Of a stretch of DNA of 64,000 bases, positions 11,770 through 25,021 are shown in pieces (the stretch's first letter is position 1; each line of letters starts with the position of its first letter). The stretch is from Pseudeuparius sepicola (Eukaryota > Arthropoda > Insecta > Coleoptera > Anthribidae). The stretch covers positions 69,422,692 through 69,486,691 of the forward strand of contig OY987299.1 of NCBI GenBank assembly GCA_963920635.1. Direction: 5' to 3'. The notes under the pieces are model-generated. The model saw nothing but the letters and a program-made list of their open reading frames with translations. It searched no databases and was not told where the DNA came from. The translations under genes and the position numbers were made by a program.

Positions 11770-12036
11770 CACCTCCTCTCCCCGGTTTAGAAAAATGCGA
11801 AAACGCAAGTGAAGTATTTTTCTTAAAAAAATTGTTAAGTTACGTTAAAGAAATAAGTACCTACAGATTAGTCTGCCCATTCGCCAAAAACATTATATTT
11901 GACTGTTAGTGTACGGCTCACACATAAGCTTGAAAAGAAGTTATTGTAATAGAAAAATTAACCTCAAAAATTGATTTGTCAAAAGAAAAAAAATTATCTG
12001 TGTCTGTGAAATCGTAATGATAAATCTGTCACTTTT

Positions 12037-12300
12037 GGACACCTACTAAGTGCTATCCGAGCCTATGATGAAAGAGTGATCACTAGGACACTTACTAAGT
12101 GCTATCCGAGCCTACAATGAAAGAGTGATCATTAGGATATCAAGAGAAGTAACAGTACATCCACTTTCGGACACTTACGTCTTAAGTGCTATCCTGGCCT
12201 ACGATGAATGTCTGATTATTAAGATGTAAGGTGTAGTGACGGTACATTCATTTTCGGACACTTACGTCGTAAGTGCTATCCTGGCCTACGATGAATGTAA
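12037..12300. repeat. Imperfect tandem repeat, four units
   Basis: Units start at 12037, 12086, 12179 and 12256. Each opens GGACAC(C/T)TAC and contains AAGTGCTATCC followed by GCCTA..ATGAA; spacer lengths vary (49, 93, 77 bp). The last two share TTACGTC before AAGTGC. Confidence 0.75.
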
Positions 12301-13892
12301 CACCACTTCCTAAGAAAACTAACCGATAGAAAATGACACAAGATAATAGATGCAAAAATTGAATAAATGCGAAAACCTAAAACCGTTCAAACCCCAAATT
12401 CAAAAAAACTCACTAATGAGTTAACTAAAAACTAAGCAGGGAAGGGAAATGAAAGAAAGAACTTCCCAGGAAGCGTAACCGCTGCTTGCTTGATGACAGC
12501 GTACACTCCACGAACTATGACTCACTCAGTGCCGAGCCTTAAGGTTTCCCGCGTCGGAGACAACATTAACGCAACTCCCGACACCCGAGAAGACCACAAC
12601 CCATGGAATGCACCCTACCCCCAGAACAAGAAGGGAGGCCACGGGCCGATAGAAAAAGAAGACGGCAATAGCCTTGGCCATAACTATTGCGTCCGCCACC
12701 AATAGTCGGTAGGCTGCCAGCTCGTCTCTGAGTCATTGCTGGAGAAAAGCGGAAAGGAATAACCAACGGAAATTTTGAAAAGACAGTATGTGCGGTAATA
12801 ACTATAAATGTTCAAAAGATATGTGAAAGAAACCAAGAAGATTTAATGGAGAAAAAAAACCAAATCGTCACACAAGAGGGTTCCAGCCTGTTGTGTGGGG
12901 CAGTTGTGTAAAGAATGGGTCTGGATTTCGAAGAAAAAATGCCAGAAGGAATTGAAAGTACTATAGAATTGAAATGTGAACTTTTGATGGCGACACAGGG
13001 TTATATTCAAAAGGTGAGGAAAAATAATAAAGATAACCCACTGATTGGAATAGTTGCATGCTGGAAATACGGCCGATCACCCGAAGGCACGCTTGCTCTG
13101 TTCTAATATTTCCAGGTTCTCAAAAGGAACGAACATGCAACCATTCGAAGCAGCTTCGCAACTAAACGAAAAATGGTTTTGGTATAAAAGGAAACCTGTA
13201 CTACAGCAATCATTCACAGAAACTTAAATTGCCCTAATCAAACCAGGTCGGTCACAGTCAGTTCGTACACAACGACAAATTCTCGAAACTAGATCGGTAT
13301 TCAGGTAAAACAACAACACCTCAGAGCACAAAATTAGTCAACTATGTTACTCAATAGATGACATGATCCATACCAAGAAATTGACACAATATATATTTGA
13401 CCAAAATGGACAAGACAGAATCTAAGGATCAATAGTTGATCAAGCAGTTAGTTATGATAAGTTGTGACAAGTTAATACAATCAAAATTTGATTACCAAGA
13501 TATTAATTAAATTCATTCAAAAAAATAATCTAAGATACGATAATTACGAGATATTACAGATATACTAAGATATTGCTGGGAACTTATCACAACTGAGACT
13601 GAGCTTGATCAACAGATCAAGGTGTTAGAAAGATGTTCTCTAACTATGCTCGATAGAAATTAGCTTTCAGTGGCAAGCGCCAAAATCTAGAGCGAAATTA
13701 AAATGCATGTTCCCACCTCTAACCCAATCGTAACATATGCTGAATGGTTGTTAAGTCCAGACATATGTCACACCAAAAAATGTTACCTCTGGTGAAGAAG
13801 GCAAAAATTGTTATACCTGTCAAGTGTCATGTGCAAACAAGCTTAAAAATTGTATAAAATGACAATAAATTTTGTCGACTTATGTTCGAAAA

Positions 13893-14095
13893 TGTCAAAG
13901 TTAAAGAGAAAAAATTGAGATAAGTTATTTCACAGTAAAGAGAAAAATTGACATAAGTTATTTCAGAGTTAAAAAATTTAGATAAGTTATTTCCAAGTTA
14001 AAGATAAAAATTGAGATAAGTCATTTCAGAGTTAAGATAAAAAATTGAGATAAGTTACTTCAAAGTTAAGATAAAAATTTAGATAACTTACTATG
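13893..14095. repeat. About 33-40 bp AT-rich tandem repeat, six units
   Basis: Repeats of (A)GTTAAGATAAAAATTGAGATAAG followed by TTATTTCA, with point changes and small indels, inside the LARD interior. Confidence 0.75.
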
Positions 14096-15288
14096 TAAAA
14101 ATGCGACATTACTTCTATAAAAAAATTAGATATTGACAGATACAAAGTTCTACGAGCTGTCCCGGCCTTCCATGCTCGTTGGCAACTGCTTGTACAAATA
14201 ACATGAAATGAAAACTTTAAGAGACTGACAAACGACAAGGTACTCAAAATTTTGACACTAAAAGGTAGTTACGACAGTTAAAAAAACTTACAAGGTAATC
14301 AAGATACGACAAGAAACTAGATAAACGATACTAAAGCAAAGTTACGATACTCTAGGGCTTAACGGTTAGGCAATGGAGATAAACTGATTTAGTGCCAACC
14401 CTGCGAGCTAAACTCACAAAAATATCGAGCGTAAACTCTCTTGGTTTACCCCGAAAAATACGAACCCCTTCGGTTCAAGATAAGATACAGGGAGCCTTAC
14501 TGAAACGTCTCTGCGGAAATAATGAGGCAAAAAGTTAGATACAGATCGTCAAAAGAGTCAAGATATTTGATTTTAGAGTTGGCTGCTTGAGCCGATATTT
14601 CCAAGAAATATTTTAATCAAAAACTCAAAACTTCCTACTGCAACCAAACAAACCTCCTGGCTTCCAATACGCTTCCACGCCTCCCCGGGTACTATTTTAG
14701 CACCTATAGGCCTTCTAGCCCAAACAATGTGCTTCGCCACTCTGCGAACACATAACGATAAGATACATAGCACTAAACCAACCATACATAACTCAACATT
14801 CAAAACAACAAAAAACCTAGAGTACCTAACAACAAAATTCTACACAATCATTCTAGAGTTCAAAAGTTACATTACTACCTTTTAAATTGAGATAAATTAC
14901 ATCAGTACGATTTCAGTAACCACAAAACTGTAAATTAATCGACAAGTTCAAATTAATCAACAAAATATTGTTGTCTGGTTGACAGGTACTTTTTGAGACA
15001 AAATTTCGTACTGTTTCATAAGACAGTTCTGAGTCTTTTAAGTTATTTGGTTCCATGTCTATCAGTCAAATACCCAAATAAAATTGAAATACAATTGCCA
15101 GATAGAGAGATTATTCAAGATAAGAGAAAAAATATATATCGTCCAAATAAAAATTTGACTAGAGCAGTTCTCAACTTAAATTTCAAAAGTTAATTTGCTA
15201 GATCAGTCAGTTTTACAAGTAATGAGAGGGTAACAAGAAAGAATTGAACAGTCGAGAAAACCAGGCCACACGTTGGGGCACGCCAATT

Positions 15289-17307
15289 TGTATAACAATC
15301 TTAGGTTTGCTATACTTGGGTCTGTCCAATAAAATCCTGTTACCTTCGTTAAATTACAAGATTTATTTATCACAAATTTGAGACTCACAATTTTGATTTG
15401 ACAACTTTTAAAAGACAACTATAAATAATTAAATCAACTTTAGCATGAAGTTAAATTCGAACAATTAAAATAAACTAGGAGAGTTAAATTTCGTTAATAA
15501 TTGGTTTGAAAACAATAAAAGGGTTCAATTGGCTTTACAATTAAACTGACTGTTCAGCTTCTTACGCTTACGCTTACGCTCACGCTCAAACGAGGCTCGT
15601 TGTAGTGTGGGGCTTGGCTAGGGCTTCCTCCGGTCCTTGTCTGCTCAAATAGGCGTTGCAGATGTTGAGGCTAGCAGATATCTCAGGGCGTCGCCGAAGT
15701 AGAGCTGACCAGGAGTCAACACCTATGCCAACGCAACTCCACTCGATGTCTACGCAGCTCTCGTTACGTTGTTCCGTCGTCAGAGGGCTGTGATCGTAGC
15801 GTCCTCAGAGATGGTGTGCAAGCATGAACAGATCAGAAAGAAAGTAGCATTAGACCAGGTCTAAGCCTTTTACAGAAATTTATAAACCAATAGGTTACGA
15901 TTAATATTTAAAATTGAATTATGATACTAAAGTTATTAAATATTGACAAATAATGATAAAAATTAAACGTTTAGAACTATACTAAACTAAGGGGAACTAT
16001 GCATAGTTTTTTTTAAATTTTATAGATAATATTATTGAACTGACCGGAATAGCAAAGTGCTTAATATTTGATAAGAAGAAAAATTTTGAGAATGCTCCAG
16101 CCTGAATTCTTGAAATTTAAGAAATTTTAATACTTATTTAACGCGAAAAGTTTATTTGAGACTTGAACGGTAAAATAGAGAAACTAAGAAAGTTGATAAA
16201 CTAAAGGCAATACGAATTTATTAGGAAAGTGAAAATATCGGTATCAGATTTACTTGAGTGGCCCGGTACCACAGAATCGAGACCTAACTCGAAAAATAAG
16301 AAAGTAACGTGTGACTAATGTGACCAAAACTTGAAAATATTCAACAAGATAACAGCCGCAAGATGGTGGGTATTGAAAAAAAGGACAATGCTATGTTTTG
16401 AGTTAAAGATGGCCCTTGGCCTTGGACGAAATGAGTCCTTCAAAAAAATAGCACATCTAAAAAAAAACGCCACAGGTGAGTAGTAAAGTTGCTAAACTAA
16501 GCAAAAATCAAAAGAAATTACTCACCTGTGGGGTTTTCCAGGAGAAACAGCCACCACCTGCTTGCTGTGTCCCGCGCTTCCTCAGCTACGCAGCCAAAAC
16601 GGAAACGCCTCGGGCAAGCGTCGCTGCCTCACGACGCCGTGGACATAGAAAAGAGAAAAACGCAAAAATATTAGTCACACGAAGTCAATCCCCGATATTA
16701 AGATACAAAACCACTCAAATAAATCACCAATGGCAAAAATTCAACTAGATAAAAGCCGAAAATGCCGAAAATTTGGCGGGAAATGGGCAGATGCCTCTGC
16801 GCGACTCGACACACACGAAGACGGGAGCAAACTCCCCTCAGGTCGGACCCTGCCGGCCGATCGCTGGCAGGACCTACGTCATCCAACCAATCAGGTTTTA
16901 GCAAGACACGCATTTAATCAACTAAACAGTATTTATGTTCAAATTATGCATCAAGAGAATCGAAAAATCGAGTAATTCATAATACTGATCTTTAACTACA
17001 TACCTGCTGAAATGTAAACACACACTTGAATTTTCGCATTTTGAATATGCCAGGGTTCGAGGCTAGGCGAAAGTACACGGCCATTACCGTACATGGCGCG
17101 CGAAAATTTGAATTATTTGAAATTTTAAAATATGAAAAAGTGGTAATAAAATTGAATACAATGTTATAAATGAATTGAAACTGTACGAAGAATAAATTAG
17201 TTATTAAGTATGAGATATTATGAGATATGTTCGAAAATAATGACTTTATGTTAATAACAAAATATAAAAAACGAGTAACAGATTTTGAAATGGAAAAATC
17301 CGTTACA
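15289..17307 (-). repeat. 5' LTR of the LARD-like element
   Basis: 2019 bp, TGTATAACAATC...CCGTTACA. On the plus strand both LTRs hold a conserved about 90-codon frame (10973-11245, 16476-16748), rich in Lys and Arg, with no known domain. Confidence 0.9.
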
Positions 17308-17779
17308 ACTTCTAGAGATACTAAGAAATATGTGTATTTTTCTCCAAACTTCTACGCTCTGTATAAAAAAACTATGGCCTGTAGGAGAAAAAAAATATAT
17401 GAAGAAGTACCCCTTTATTTTGACTCCAAGAATACGTGGTTTCATTTTTGACCATCAGTTCAGTTACACCAGTATGTTGGAATAAGCAGTTACTTTGCAA
17501 AGAAAATGCTAGTTTACCGAAATTCTTTTGTTCTAATTTTAAAAAAAAAAACTATTTTTACGATTTAATTATATATTTTTGTTGACTGCCATTTAATTAA
17601 TTGTTTGATATTCGAAAAATGCTGAGAACTAAATATTGGACCATGTTTTGCTTTTCCTCATGTTTCTTGAGTTTTATCAGCCTGAAACGAAGGAGGCTTT
17701 GGAATGAACCAAAGTCATTTGAGTATTAATAATTAAAGTAAGTAGGTATTGTCAGTTTTATTACTAGTAAAACACAATA

Positions 17780-17987
17780 ATGGTACGTGGAAAACTTACT
17801 GATCGAAAAGTGCGAGAAATTATTATTCATCAGTACCATAAAGGGAAAACAATCCGTGAAATTTCTAGTGAATTCTGTATAGCAACAACTACTGTTTTCA
17901 ATATAATTAAAAAAATATGGTGAAACTGCCAGTATTGATGTTCGCGGTAAAAGCTCAGGCTGTCCAAAAGCTGTTTATCAAAGAAGT
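17780..17987 (+). pseudogene. Tc1-like transposase, N-terminal part
   Basis: Starts with ATG at 17780. The product (MVRGKLTDRKVREII, then GKTIREISSEFCIATTT and VFNIIKK) is the first helix-turn-helix of a Tc1-type DNA-binding domain, which recognises the terminal repeats. A frameshift follows at about 17920. The frame is cut at 17987 by Gypsy element 2; the rest of the gene resumes at 27367 in the same orientation. Confidence 0.8.
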
Positions 17988-20080
17988 TGTCACGTTCTAA
18001 AATTCAAAAGTATCCAATTTCTTTCCTTTAGTGTTGTTATCTTGTAATTAATATAATAAACGTATCCACCTTAAGTATTATTGTCCACTATAGCAATATA
18101 TGAATGGGAATATATCTGTATGTATGCATATAAATGATATAATGGGTACATACATTTATTTATATCTCTCTGATTATTTTAAATAGGTATATTTTTTTTT
18201 CCTCTCATACAAAATAAATTAAAATAGTTCTTAGTAATTAAAAGTGGAATATTGATTTATTACTAAATTGGTATGCTCTTAATTTAATATTCGCATTACT
18301 GCTTTAATGTATTATCTCCCTCCTAATTAGTTTAATATTCTTCTATCAGTTATCAAGGTATATTGCTGGTTGCCTTCGTTAAGTAGAATTTCATATATTT
18401 TACCCACGGTTATGTCACCTTAGGTAGCGTGGTTTATGAATTTATTTTACAAGGTACTTGTCCTGTAGAACTTATTTTTCCCGTTGCATCTTCTATTACA
18501 GAAGATTCCTTGATCTATATCTTCTACTTATTTGCCTGGCTATTTGTTGAGTCTAAGACTCTGGTGCGGCGCATTTGTGTGCAATTTATTTCTGGTCATT
18601 CGAAGTCAAACCGCTCCGCCCGCCAGTCTACCTGCACGTTATTCGCCGTGTTTTTTTTTTATCAACTAGAATCGGCAGTTAATTCGGTTCTTTTCGTCGT
18701 ATATTTTTAAATATTATACTTTCCCCCAATTTAGCAATTTTCTGTTTTCTTCATGAATACCTTATTCTTCAGATCGTCACTAGATATTTCTACTAGCTAA
18801 CTTTTGTTGTTAACGTTATTTCGATTGGAGTTGCATTGAGAAAAATTATTTAAATAATATTTATTTGGTCTCAGTATTTTCGCGCTAATTTCTGTCGTAT
18901 CTTCGGCACCCACTCGAACCTGGCCATTTTTGTAAAGTCAGGTTCCGAACGGTAGTGGTCGTATATGTGCTCTCCACGTATTTTTCCTTTTCATGGAAAT
19001 CCGTTATGGGATATAGTGGAAACATATAACTAAAGTTGCTGCTTGCTGTTATTTGTACGTTGGTTGCGTTTTTGGTTGATTTTGGAAGCAACTTACGGCT
19101 TATGCCGGATTTTTGACCACCACCTTCGCAGAAGAATTTCGAGAAGTTTCGAGAACGACATTAAGCACGTCGATTGATTGGGTATTCCGAAAGGGAGCCT
19201 CAATTACATTAAGGCCGCTCTAGATCTACAGTAAGTGAGACCTATATTTGTTAACTCCAACTAATTTCCCTATTTTAGGGCCTTCTCTTTCCCCCCCCCT
19301 CTGACTAAGATTATCTGCCAGACATAACAATGTCGCCCTTATTTAATTTTCATGTTAAAAAAGGAAAAGGAAAAGGCCGAAGCAACGGTAGTGGACTACC
19401 TGGCTTTGGTAGTTTTTTTTAAATTGTATATTGGGCCCGTAAGGCTACACCTGTATGCGCATTATGTTTAACTAAATCGCAATTATTATATTATTATACT
19501 ATACAAAATATATTACATCTCGTGTAAACCGATTTGTGATCACAAGGGGGTATAATATCGCTCACATAGTGTATATTCTAGTGAAGCTTTCTTTAATTAA
19601 TAATAATTATAATCAGTATAATAATAGTTTTGGTCCTATGACTGACCCGTTTTCATTGTTTACTTGATGTGTACATCAAACCCTAATTTATAATCTGCTA
19701 AATACAGAGTGTTATGGATTGAACAGTCCCTTTTTTTTGCGTTACGTAATATATATGGTTTATGTTTTTTTTTGTTCCTTCGGCGAGTGGTTGTAGTTGA
19801 TTGCCGGTAGTGGTTTACTTAACAACGGTAGATCTTCTGACTTACATCGCTTGAGTCAGTGGCGCTAATATTTAAAGAATCTGTAACTTTCATCGACTCC
19901 ACGACCCGAGTCTAGCTAGGGCACCTTTGCAACGCTCCCGCAACCACTACGGGCAGTTTTCTCAAATCTACCATCATTCTAAACAGCCACAGGGAACGGA
20001 GTAAGTAACAATAATTATTATCGATTATATTATCCTTCTTTTTTTTAAGGAAAAAATTACCCAAAAAATTTAGCGTGGCA
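17988..20080 (+). repeat. 5' LTR of Gypsy element 2
   Basis: 2093 bp. Lacks an about 300-bp block present in the 3' LTR (26382-26685) and carries an extra about 50 bp at 19318-19378. Confidence 0.9.
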
Positions 20081-20280
20081 AAATTGGCAACCAACGTGGG
20101 GCCTCCCTCCTTTTTTTGATAGTTTTTATACTAACTTGTGTTTTGGTTTTTTTTTTGTTTGTGTGTTGTCCTCTATAACTTATGATTTGTTGAATTTTGC
20201 CTGCATTTTCATAAAATTATTTGCTGGTTTTTTATTTTTTACATTCGATTTGAGGTGTTTGTGAATTTAATAGGTATTTA

Positions 20281-20302
20281 TCTCTCTCTCTCTCTCTCTC
20301 TC
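20281..20302. repeat. (CT)n microsatellite
   Basis: About eleven CT units in the leader of Gypsy element 2. Confidence 0.9.
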
Positions 20303-20405
20303 TTGGCGGTGAAATATTTAGTATTTGTATTTTCAGAGCATAACTATTATTTGGTATATATAATATCGTTCTTTTGCCGTTTTTAAGTTTAATATCTAAT
20401 TAATT

Positions 20406-21701
20406 ATGGATTATAATATGGTTGTCAATCATCTTATTAAGGATGAATTGCTATACGAGCTTAAGGTTCGTGGAGTAGAGGTTTCCTCCGAGAGTACCGT
20501 GGATGCGTTGCGATCATGCCTGCGTCCCTTGCTAAAGATGGAAAAAAGCGGTAATATTTCTGTTCAGATGCCTGAATATCCTTTTGAATTTGATGGGGAA
20601 TATAAAATAGTTTGTGAAAAACTTGATGAGTTAAAGGGAATTTTTTTTTCATTTGGCAACCGTTGGAGCTAAACGTAAATTAAAATCTGCGTGTATTCAA
20701 TCCAGATTAGTTCATTGGCTTAGAATGGATGGATGAATTGGAGAGGATTGATAGGACCGATCTGGCTGTAAGTATTCTTCTTTGCGATAAGAAGGATACC
20801 GATGTAAATTCTTCTTCTTCCGATAGTGAAGTTGAGAACCCGGGACCAAATCTTGAAAATAATGTTCATAATTCAACAGTCGCGCCTATCGCTCGTGCTG
20901 ACTTTCACTCTGGATTTTCCTCAACACGTTCGGAACCAGTATATAAATGGAATTTGAAATTTTCGGGTAGCGTACACAACTTTTTGGAACGGGTTTCTGA
21001 GCTGTGCATTTCGAGACGGGTTTCTGATGTTGAACTATTCGACTCCGCGATAGATTTGTTTACTGGAAAGGCTTTAAACTGGTTTCGCGCAAATAGGTCT
21101 AGATTTACGGATTGGAAAACACTCTGAACTTTTGATATGTCATTTTGAGCCACCCGATTATAAGTCTCGGCTTTTACGTGAAATAATGGATCGCACGCAA
21201 GATTCATCAGAAAATATTGTCGACTATATTGCTTGTATGCAGGCAATGTTTCGTAGGTATGGTAGTATCCCTGAGGATGTCCAGGTGGACATTATATCGA
21301 AAAATTTGGCTCCATTTTATTCCATGCTATTACCCGCTGTGCGCACTCTTCGACAACTAGAAGGCGAATGTTTGAGACTGGAAACTCGAAAATATCGAGC
21401 AGATCATTATGTGGCCCCATCGAGGAGACGTCCGAATAACTTTGTCGAACCTGATTTTGTTTTTGCTGCTGTGTCTACTTCAGATCTTGCTTCAGTGTCC
21501 GAGGTTAATCCGACCGGTCGCTCTGATACTCACTCGAGTGGACGGGTGACTTGTTGGAACTGCAACAAGGTTGGTCATACCAATCGGCAATGTCCTAGTC
21601 CGAGGAATTTTCATTGCTTCCGTTGTGGTGCACCTGGTGTTACCGTTCGAACTTGTCAATCTTATAGTCGTGCGGGAAACGGAGTTTGGAGGGACTCGTA
21701 G
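20406..21701 (+). pseudogene. Gag of Gypsy element 2
   Basis: Three frames: 20406-20672 (MDYNMVVNHLIKDELLYEL, an N-terminal helical segment common in insect Gypsy gag), 20729-21127 and 21132-21701 (capsid region with KWNLKFSG, FLERV, DLFTGKALNWFR). It ends with two CCHC knuckles: CWNCNKVGHTNRQC is intact; the second, CFRCGAPGVTVRTC, has lost its His. Gag forms the particle and binds RNA through the knuckles. Frameshifts near 20650 and 21127 break it; protease follows with a short overlap at 21686. Confidence 0.85.
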
Positions 21702-24700
21702 GTCGACGGGGTACCTCCTTTATCTCTTCAAACTCGGCCAAGTGTCACTATAATAAAACTAAGATTTTACTAGATTATATAATAGCACATGCTCCTGATG
21801 ACAAAAGACCATATTTGGAGGTGAGTGTGATGGGAGTCAATATTTTGGGACTGCTCAATTCTGGGGCTACTCATACGCTTGTTGGTTCTCCTGGATACAA
21901 GATTTTGCAGAGTTTGGGCTTTTCATTGCAAAGTCACATTGTTGAGTGTAAGGTTGCTAATGGTCAGATTTGTTCTTCGGTTGGTTATGTGATTGCTCCC
22001 GTTACGTTGCAGGGGAGAACGCGTGTTTTGGATATTTTGGTTATACCTGAATTGTCTCATACACTTATTTTGGGAATTGATTTTTGGCTAACTATGGATA
22101 TCGTACCCACATTGAAGGATGACTTGTGGCATTTTCGTGTTTCTAATGTTGTACCAGAGGTGTGTTGCCTTCAAGGTGGTTCTGAGTTGATTCCTACTCA
22201 GAAAGCTGCATTGGATGATCTCATTGAGGGAAAATTTGCACAGATGAATTCTGCCTTGGGTTGTTGTCGAACGGCAGAGCATGTAATCGAGGTCTTGCCT
22301 GGCACTCGTCCTATAAAACAGAGGTATTACCCTGTATCCCCTTACAAGCAAAAAATAATTGATGATGAAATCGATAATATGCTTCGTCTGGGTGTGATTG
22401 AGCCGTCGAAAAGTTCCTGGTCGAGTCCGGTTTGCTTAGTTAAGAAAAAGGACGACTCTTACCGATTTTGTGTTGACTTTCGGCAGCTGAATTCTGTCAC
22501 AAAGAAAGACGCATACCCCATACCTTATATATAGGCAATTTTGGATCAGTTGAGGGATGCGAAGTACCTCAGTTGGATATAAAGTCTGCTTTTTGGCAGG
22601 TTAAATTGAGCGAGGAATCAAAGGAGTTTACTGCATTTACAGTACCAGGTAGAGCCTTATATCAATTCACTCGTATGCCTTTTGGCTTAACTAATGCTCC
22701 GGCGACTTGGCAGAGGGTTATTGATAGCGTTTTGGGAGCTGATCTTCAGCCTTCAGTTCTGGTGTACTTGGATGACATAATTGTCGTTTCACGGGATTTT
22801 GAGTCGCATCTCAGAACACTTTCTCTTGTCTTTGATCGTCTTTTCAGTGCGGGCTTGGTGGTAAGTCGCGAAAAGTGTAATTTTTGCCGTCCTCAGCTTC
22901 GTTATCTTGGATATCTTGTGGATGGGCACGGTTTAAGACCAGATCCTCAAAAGATCGAGGCAATTCTTAGCATTCCTTCCCCTAGAAACGTTAATGAAAT
23001 TCGCAGATTTCTTGGAACTTTGAGCTACTACAGAAGATTTGTCCAACATTTTTCTACTATAGCTGCTCCTTTGACCAATATTACTAAAAAGAATGTTAAG
23101 TGGTGCTGGAGTGAGGAATGCGAGAAATCTTTTAAGAATTTAAAAGAACAGCTTATATCGTCCCCTATTGTATCTTCTCCGGATTATGGTCGTACATTTA
23201 TTTTACAAACGGATGCATCCGCCTATGGAATTGGCGCCGTTTTGAGTCAGAATTTTGAGGACGGGGAAAGGGTAATTTGTTTTCTTTCGAGGTCGCTTAC
23301 TCGTCAGGAACGTAACTACAGTTTCACTGAACGTGAGTGTCTTGCCGTCATCTGGGCTGTCGAGAAGCTTTGCCATTACTTAGAATGTACTCATTTTAAG
23401 GTTAGCACAGATCACCACTCTTTATTGTGGTTGCAACGATTGAGGGACCCACAAGGGCGTCTAGCTCGTTGGACTCTGCGTTTGCAACCATATGATTTCG
23501 AGTTGATACATAGGAAGGGCAAGTTTTTGGTTGCGCCAGATTGTCTTTCACGTAGCGTTCCTGTGGCTGCTGATGTAGTTGCAGCGGGTGTCGTTTCTGA
23601 GTTGGATCATACGTTATTTTCTTCTACTCGAGATAGATGGTATATCGACTTGAGGGGTAAGATTGAGGGTGATCCCGAGAGGTTTCCTGGTTGGCGTGTC
23701 GAGAGCAGTGTTATTTATAAATATGTTAAGTGTAAGGTTCCCGAATTGGCACATCCTAGTGATTACTGGAAGGTTGTGGTTCCGAAGGATATGCGATCCA
23801 GTGTTCTACGTCGATGCCATGACGACATGACATCTGGTCACGAAGGGGTGTTCAAGACCTTTTGGAGAATAAAATCTCTATATTACTGGCCTCAATTACA
23901 GGCTGACGTAAAAAGGTACGTGCGATCCTGTAGGGTATGCGCTCAGTACAAACCTGAACAGAAAGCTCCAGCTGGACATATGGGAGAGCGGCCGGAGGTG
24001 CATCAGCCTTGGCAAGTGATTTCTTTAGACTTTGTTGGACCCCTACCTCGTTCTTCTCGCGGTAACTCTTATATATTAGTCGTAACTGACTTTTTCAGCA
24101 AGTATGTTGTCACTTTTCCATTGCGTGCGGCGAATGCCAGATCTCTAGTTAAATGTGTCGAAGAAGACATTTTCTTAGTTTATGGGGCGCCACAATATCT
24201 TATGTGTGATAATGGCGTACAAATGAAATCTAAAGAGTTTAGCGCATTGTGTATTAAGTATAAGGTAAAAATTTTCTTCACTGCCAATTACTATCCTCGC
24301 GCCGATCCAACCGAACGAACAAACCGAATAATTAAAACTATGCTCAGTTCATACTTAAGAGATGGAAACCACCGAAATGGGATGAACATCTGTCAGCTAT
24401 ATCTTGCGCCATTCGAACTTCCAAACATGAAACTACGGGTTATTCTCCTTATTTTATTAATCACGGTCGTGATTTTAAGTTATATGGACAAGATTTTCTT
24501 CTTTCTCCCGAATGCGAGCGGTCAGATCTGGATTCGGATAATGCTATTCAAAAACGCGTAATTGGTTTCCAAAAATTGTATGCAAATATTAAACATCGTA
24601 TAAAAAAGGGGCAAGATCAAAACCGAAAAGTATACAATTTGCGTAGACGCCCTGTTGGTCAAAAAGTATGGCGCAAAAATACAGTGTTATCGGATGGCGC

Positions 24701-24884
24701 TAACTATTTTACCGCTAAATTTGCTCCAAAATACATAGGCCCTTTTATTATCAAGAAGAAAGTTGGTTCTTGTACTTACGAACTCCAGGACGAATTGGGT
24801 AGCGCCAAGGGACTCTGGCATGTTCAGGACTTGAAGGAGGACAATACCAACACTGATGGCCCGCTCGGACCTGATATTGAATGA
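21686..24884 (+). pseudogene. Pol of Gypsy element 2 (PR-RT-RH-IN)
   Basis: Protease: LLNSGAT at 21851-21871, where the catalytic motif should be DSGAT, so the active-site Asp is Asn (AAT at 21857). RT: FCVDFRQLN, a stop at 22532 and a frameshift before FWQVKLS, then MPFGLTNAPATWQ and VYLDDIIV (22762-22785) with both catalytic Asp present. RNase H: LQTDASAYGIGAVLS. Integrase: HHCC finger (SGHEG, CRVCAQYK), SLDFVGPLP, CDNGVQ and DPTERTNR, so D, D and E are kept. A frameshift near 24385 separates the C-terminal IN part (24576-24884), which ends in HVQDLKE. This copy could not make active enzymes because of the protease change, the stop and two frameshifts. Confidence 0.9.
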
Positions 24885-25021
24885 GCAACTTTGAATTCCT
24901 AGGCTGCTTCGTGATTGCCTTGATAACATGTGTTTTTTTTTGATACCGTATTTTAGTTATTTCTTATTTCGTCGCAAAATTTTTCTAGAAAATTTTCCTC
25001 CTCCCCGAGCAGAGGGAGAGT

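Larger units (their letters stand above)
11770..15288 (-). other. Non-coding interior of the LARD-like element
   Basis: 3.5 kb with only short frames and no gag, protease, RT or integrase motif. Holds two tandem arrays (12037-12300, 13893-14095), a PPT at its left end and a PBS-like site at its right end. Confidence 0.7.
9756..17307 (-). mobile_element. Non-autonomous LTR retrotransposon with 2-kb LTRs (LARD-like)
   Basis: Two near-identical about 2.0-kb repeats flank 3.5 kb of non-coding DNA. Ends are TGTA...TACA (the left copy has lost the first TG). A 4-bp duplication ACTT flanks it (9752-9755, 17308-17311) and lies exactly where the fold-back arm is interrupted. Left of 15289, on the minus strand, is TGGCGTGCCCCAACG, a primer-binding-site-like sequence. 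Right of 11769 the minus strand reads GGGGAGAGGAGGTG, a polypurine tract. So the element runs on the minus strand. No gag or pol is recognisable, so it must have used proteins of a related element. Size and structure fit the LARD class. Confidence 0.85.
8808..17365. mobile_element. Fold-back element with about 320-bp arms, split by an LTR element
   Basis: The left arm (about 8808-9128) is the imperfect reverse complement of the right arm, which runs 9470-9755 and continues at 17308-17365 after the LTR insertion. Key shared blocks are GTGACACGCCAAGTT, AACACCCTGTATCTCCG-like sequence and the outer ACTTCTAGAGATACTAAGAAATATG part, which on the right lies only beyond 17307. The spacer between arms is about 340 bp without coding sequence. 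The exact outer ends are diffuse, so no target duplication is claimed. Family unknown. Confidence 0.75.

Noticed and set aside
18885..19091. 68-codon frame present identically in both LTRs of Gypsy element 2
   Set aside because: Identity is expected for LTRs; no domain and no coding signal beyond openness.
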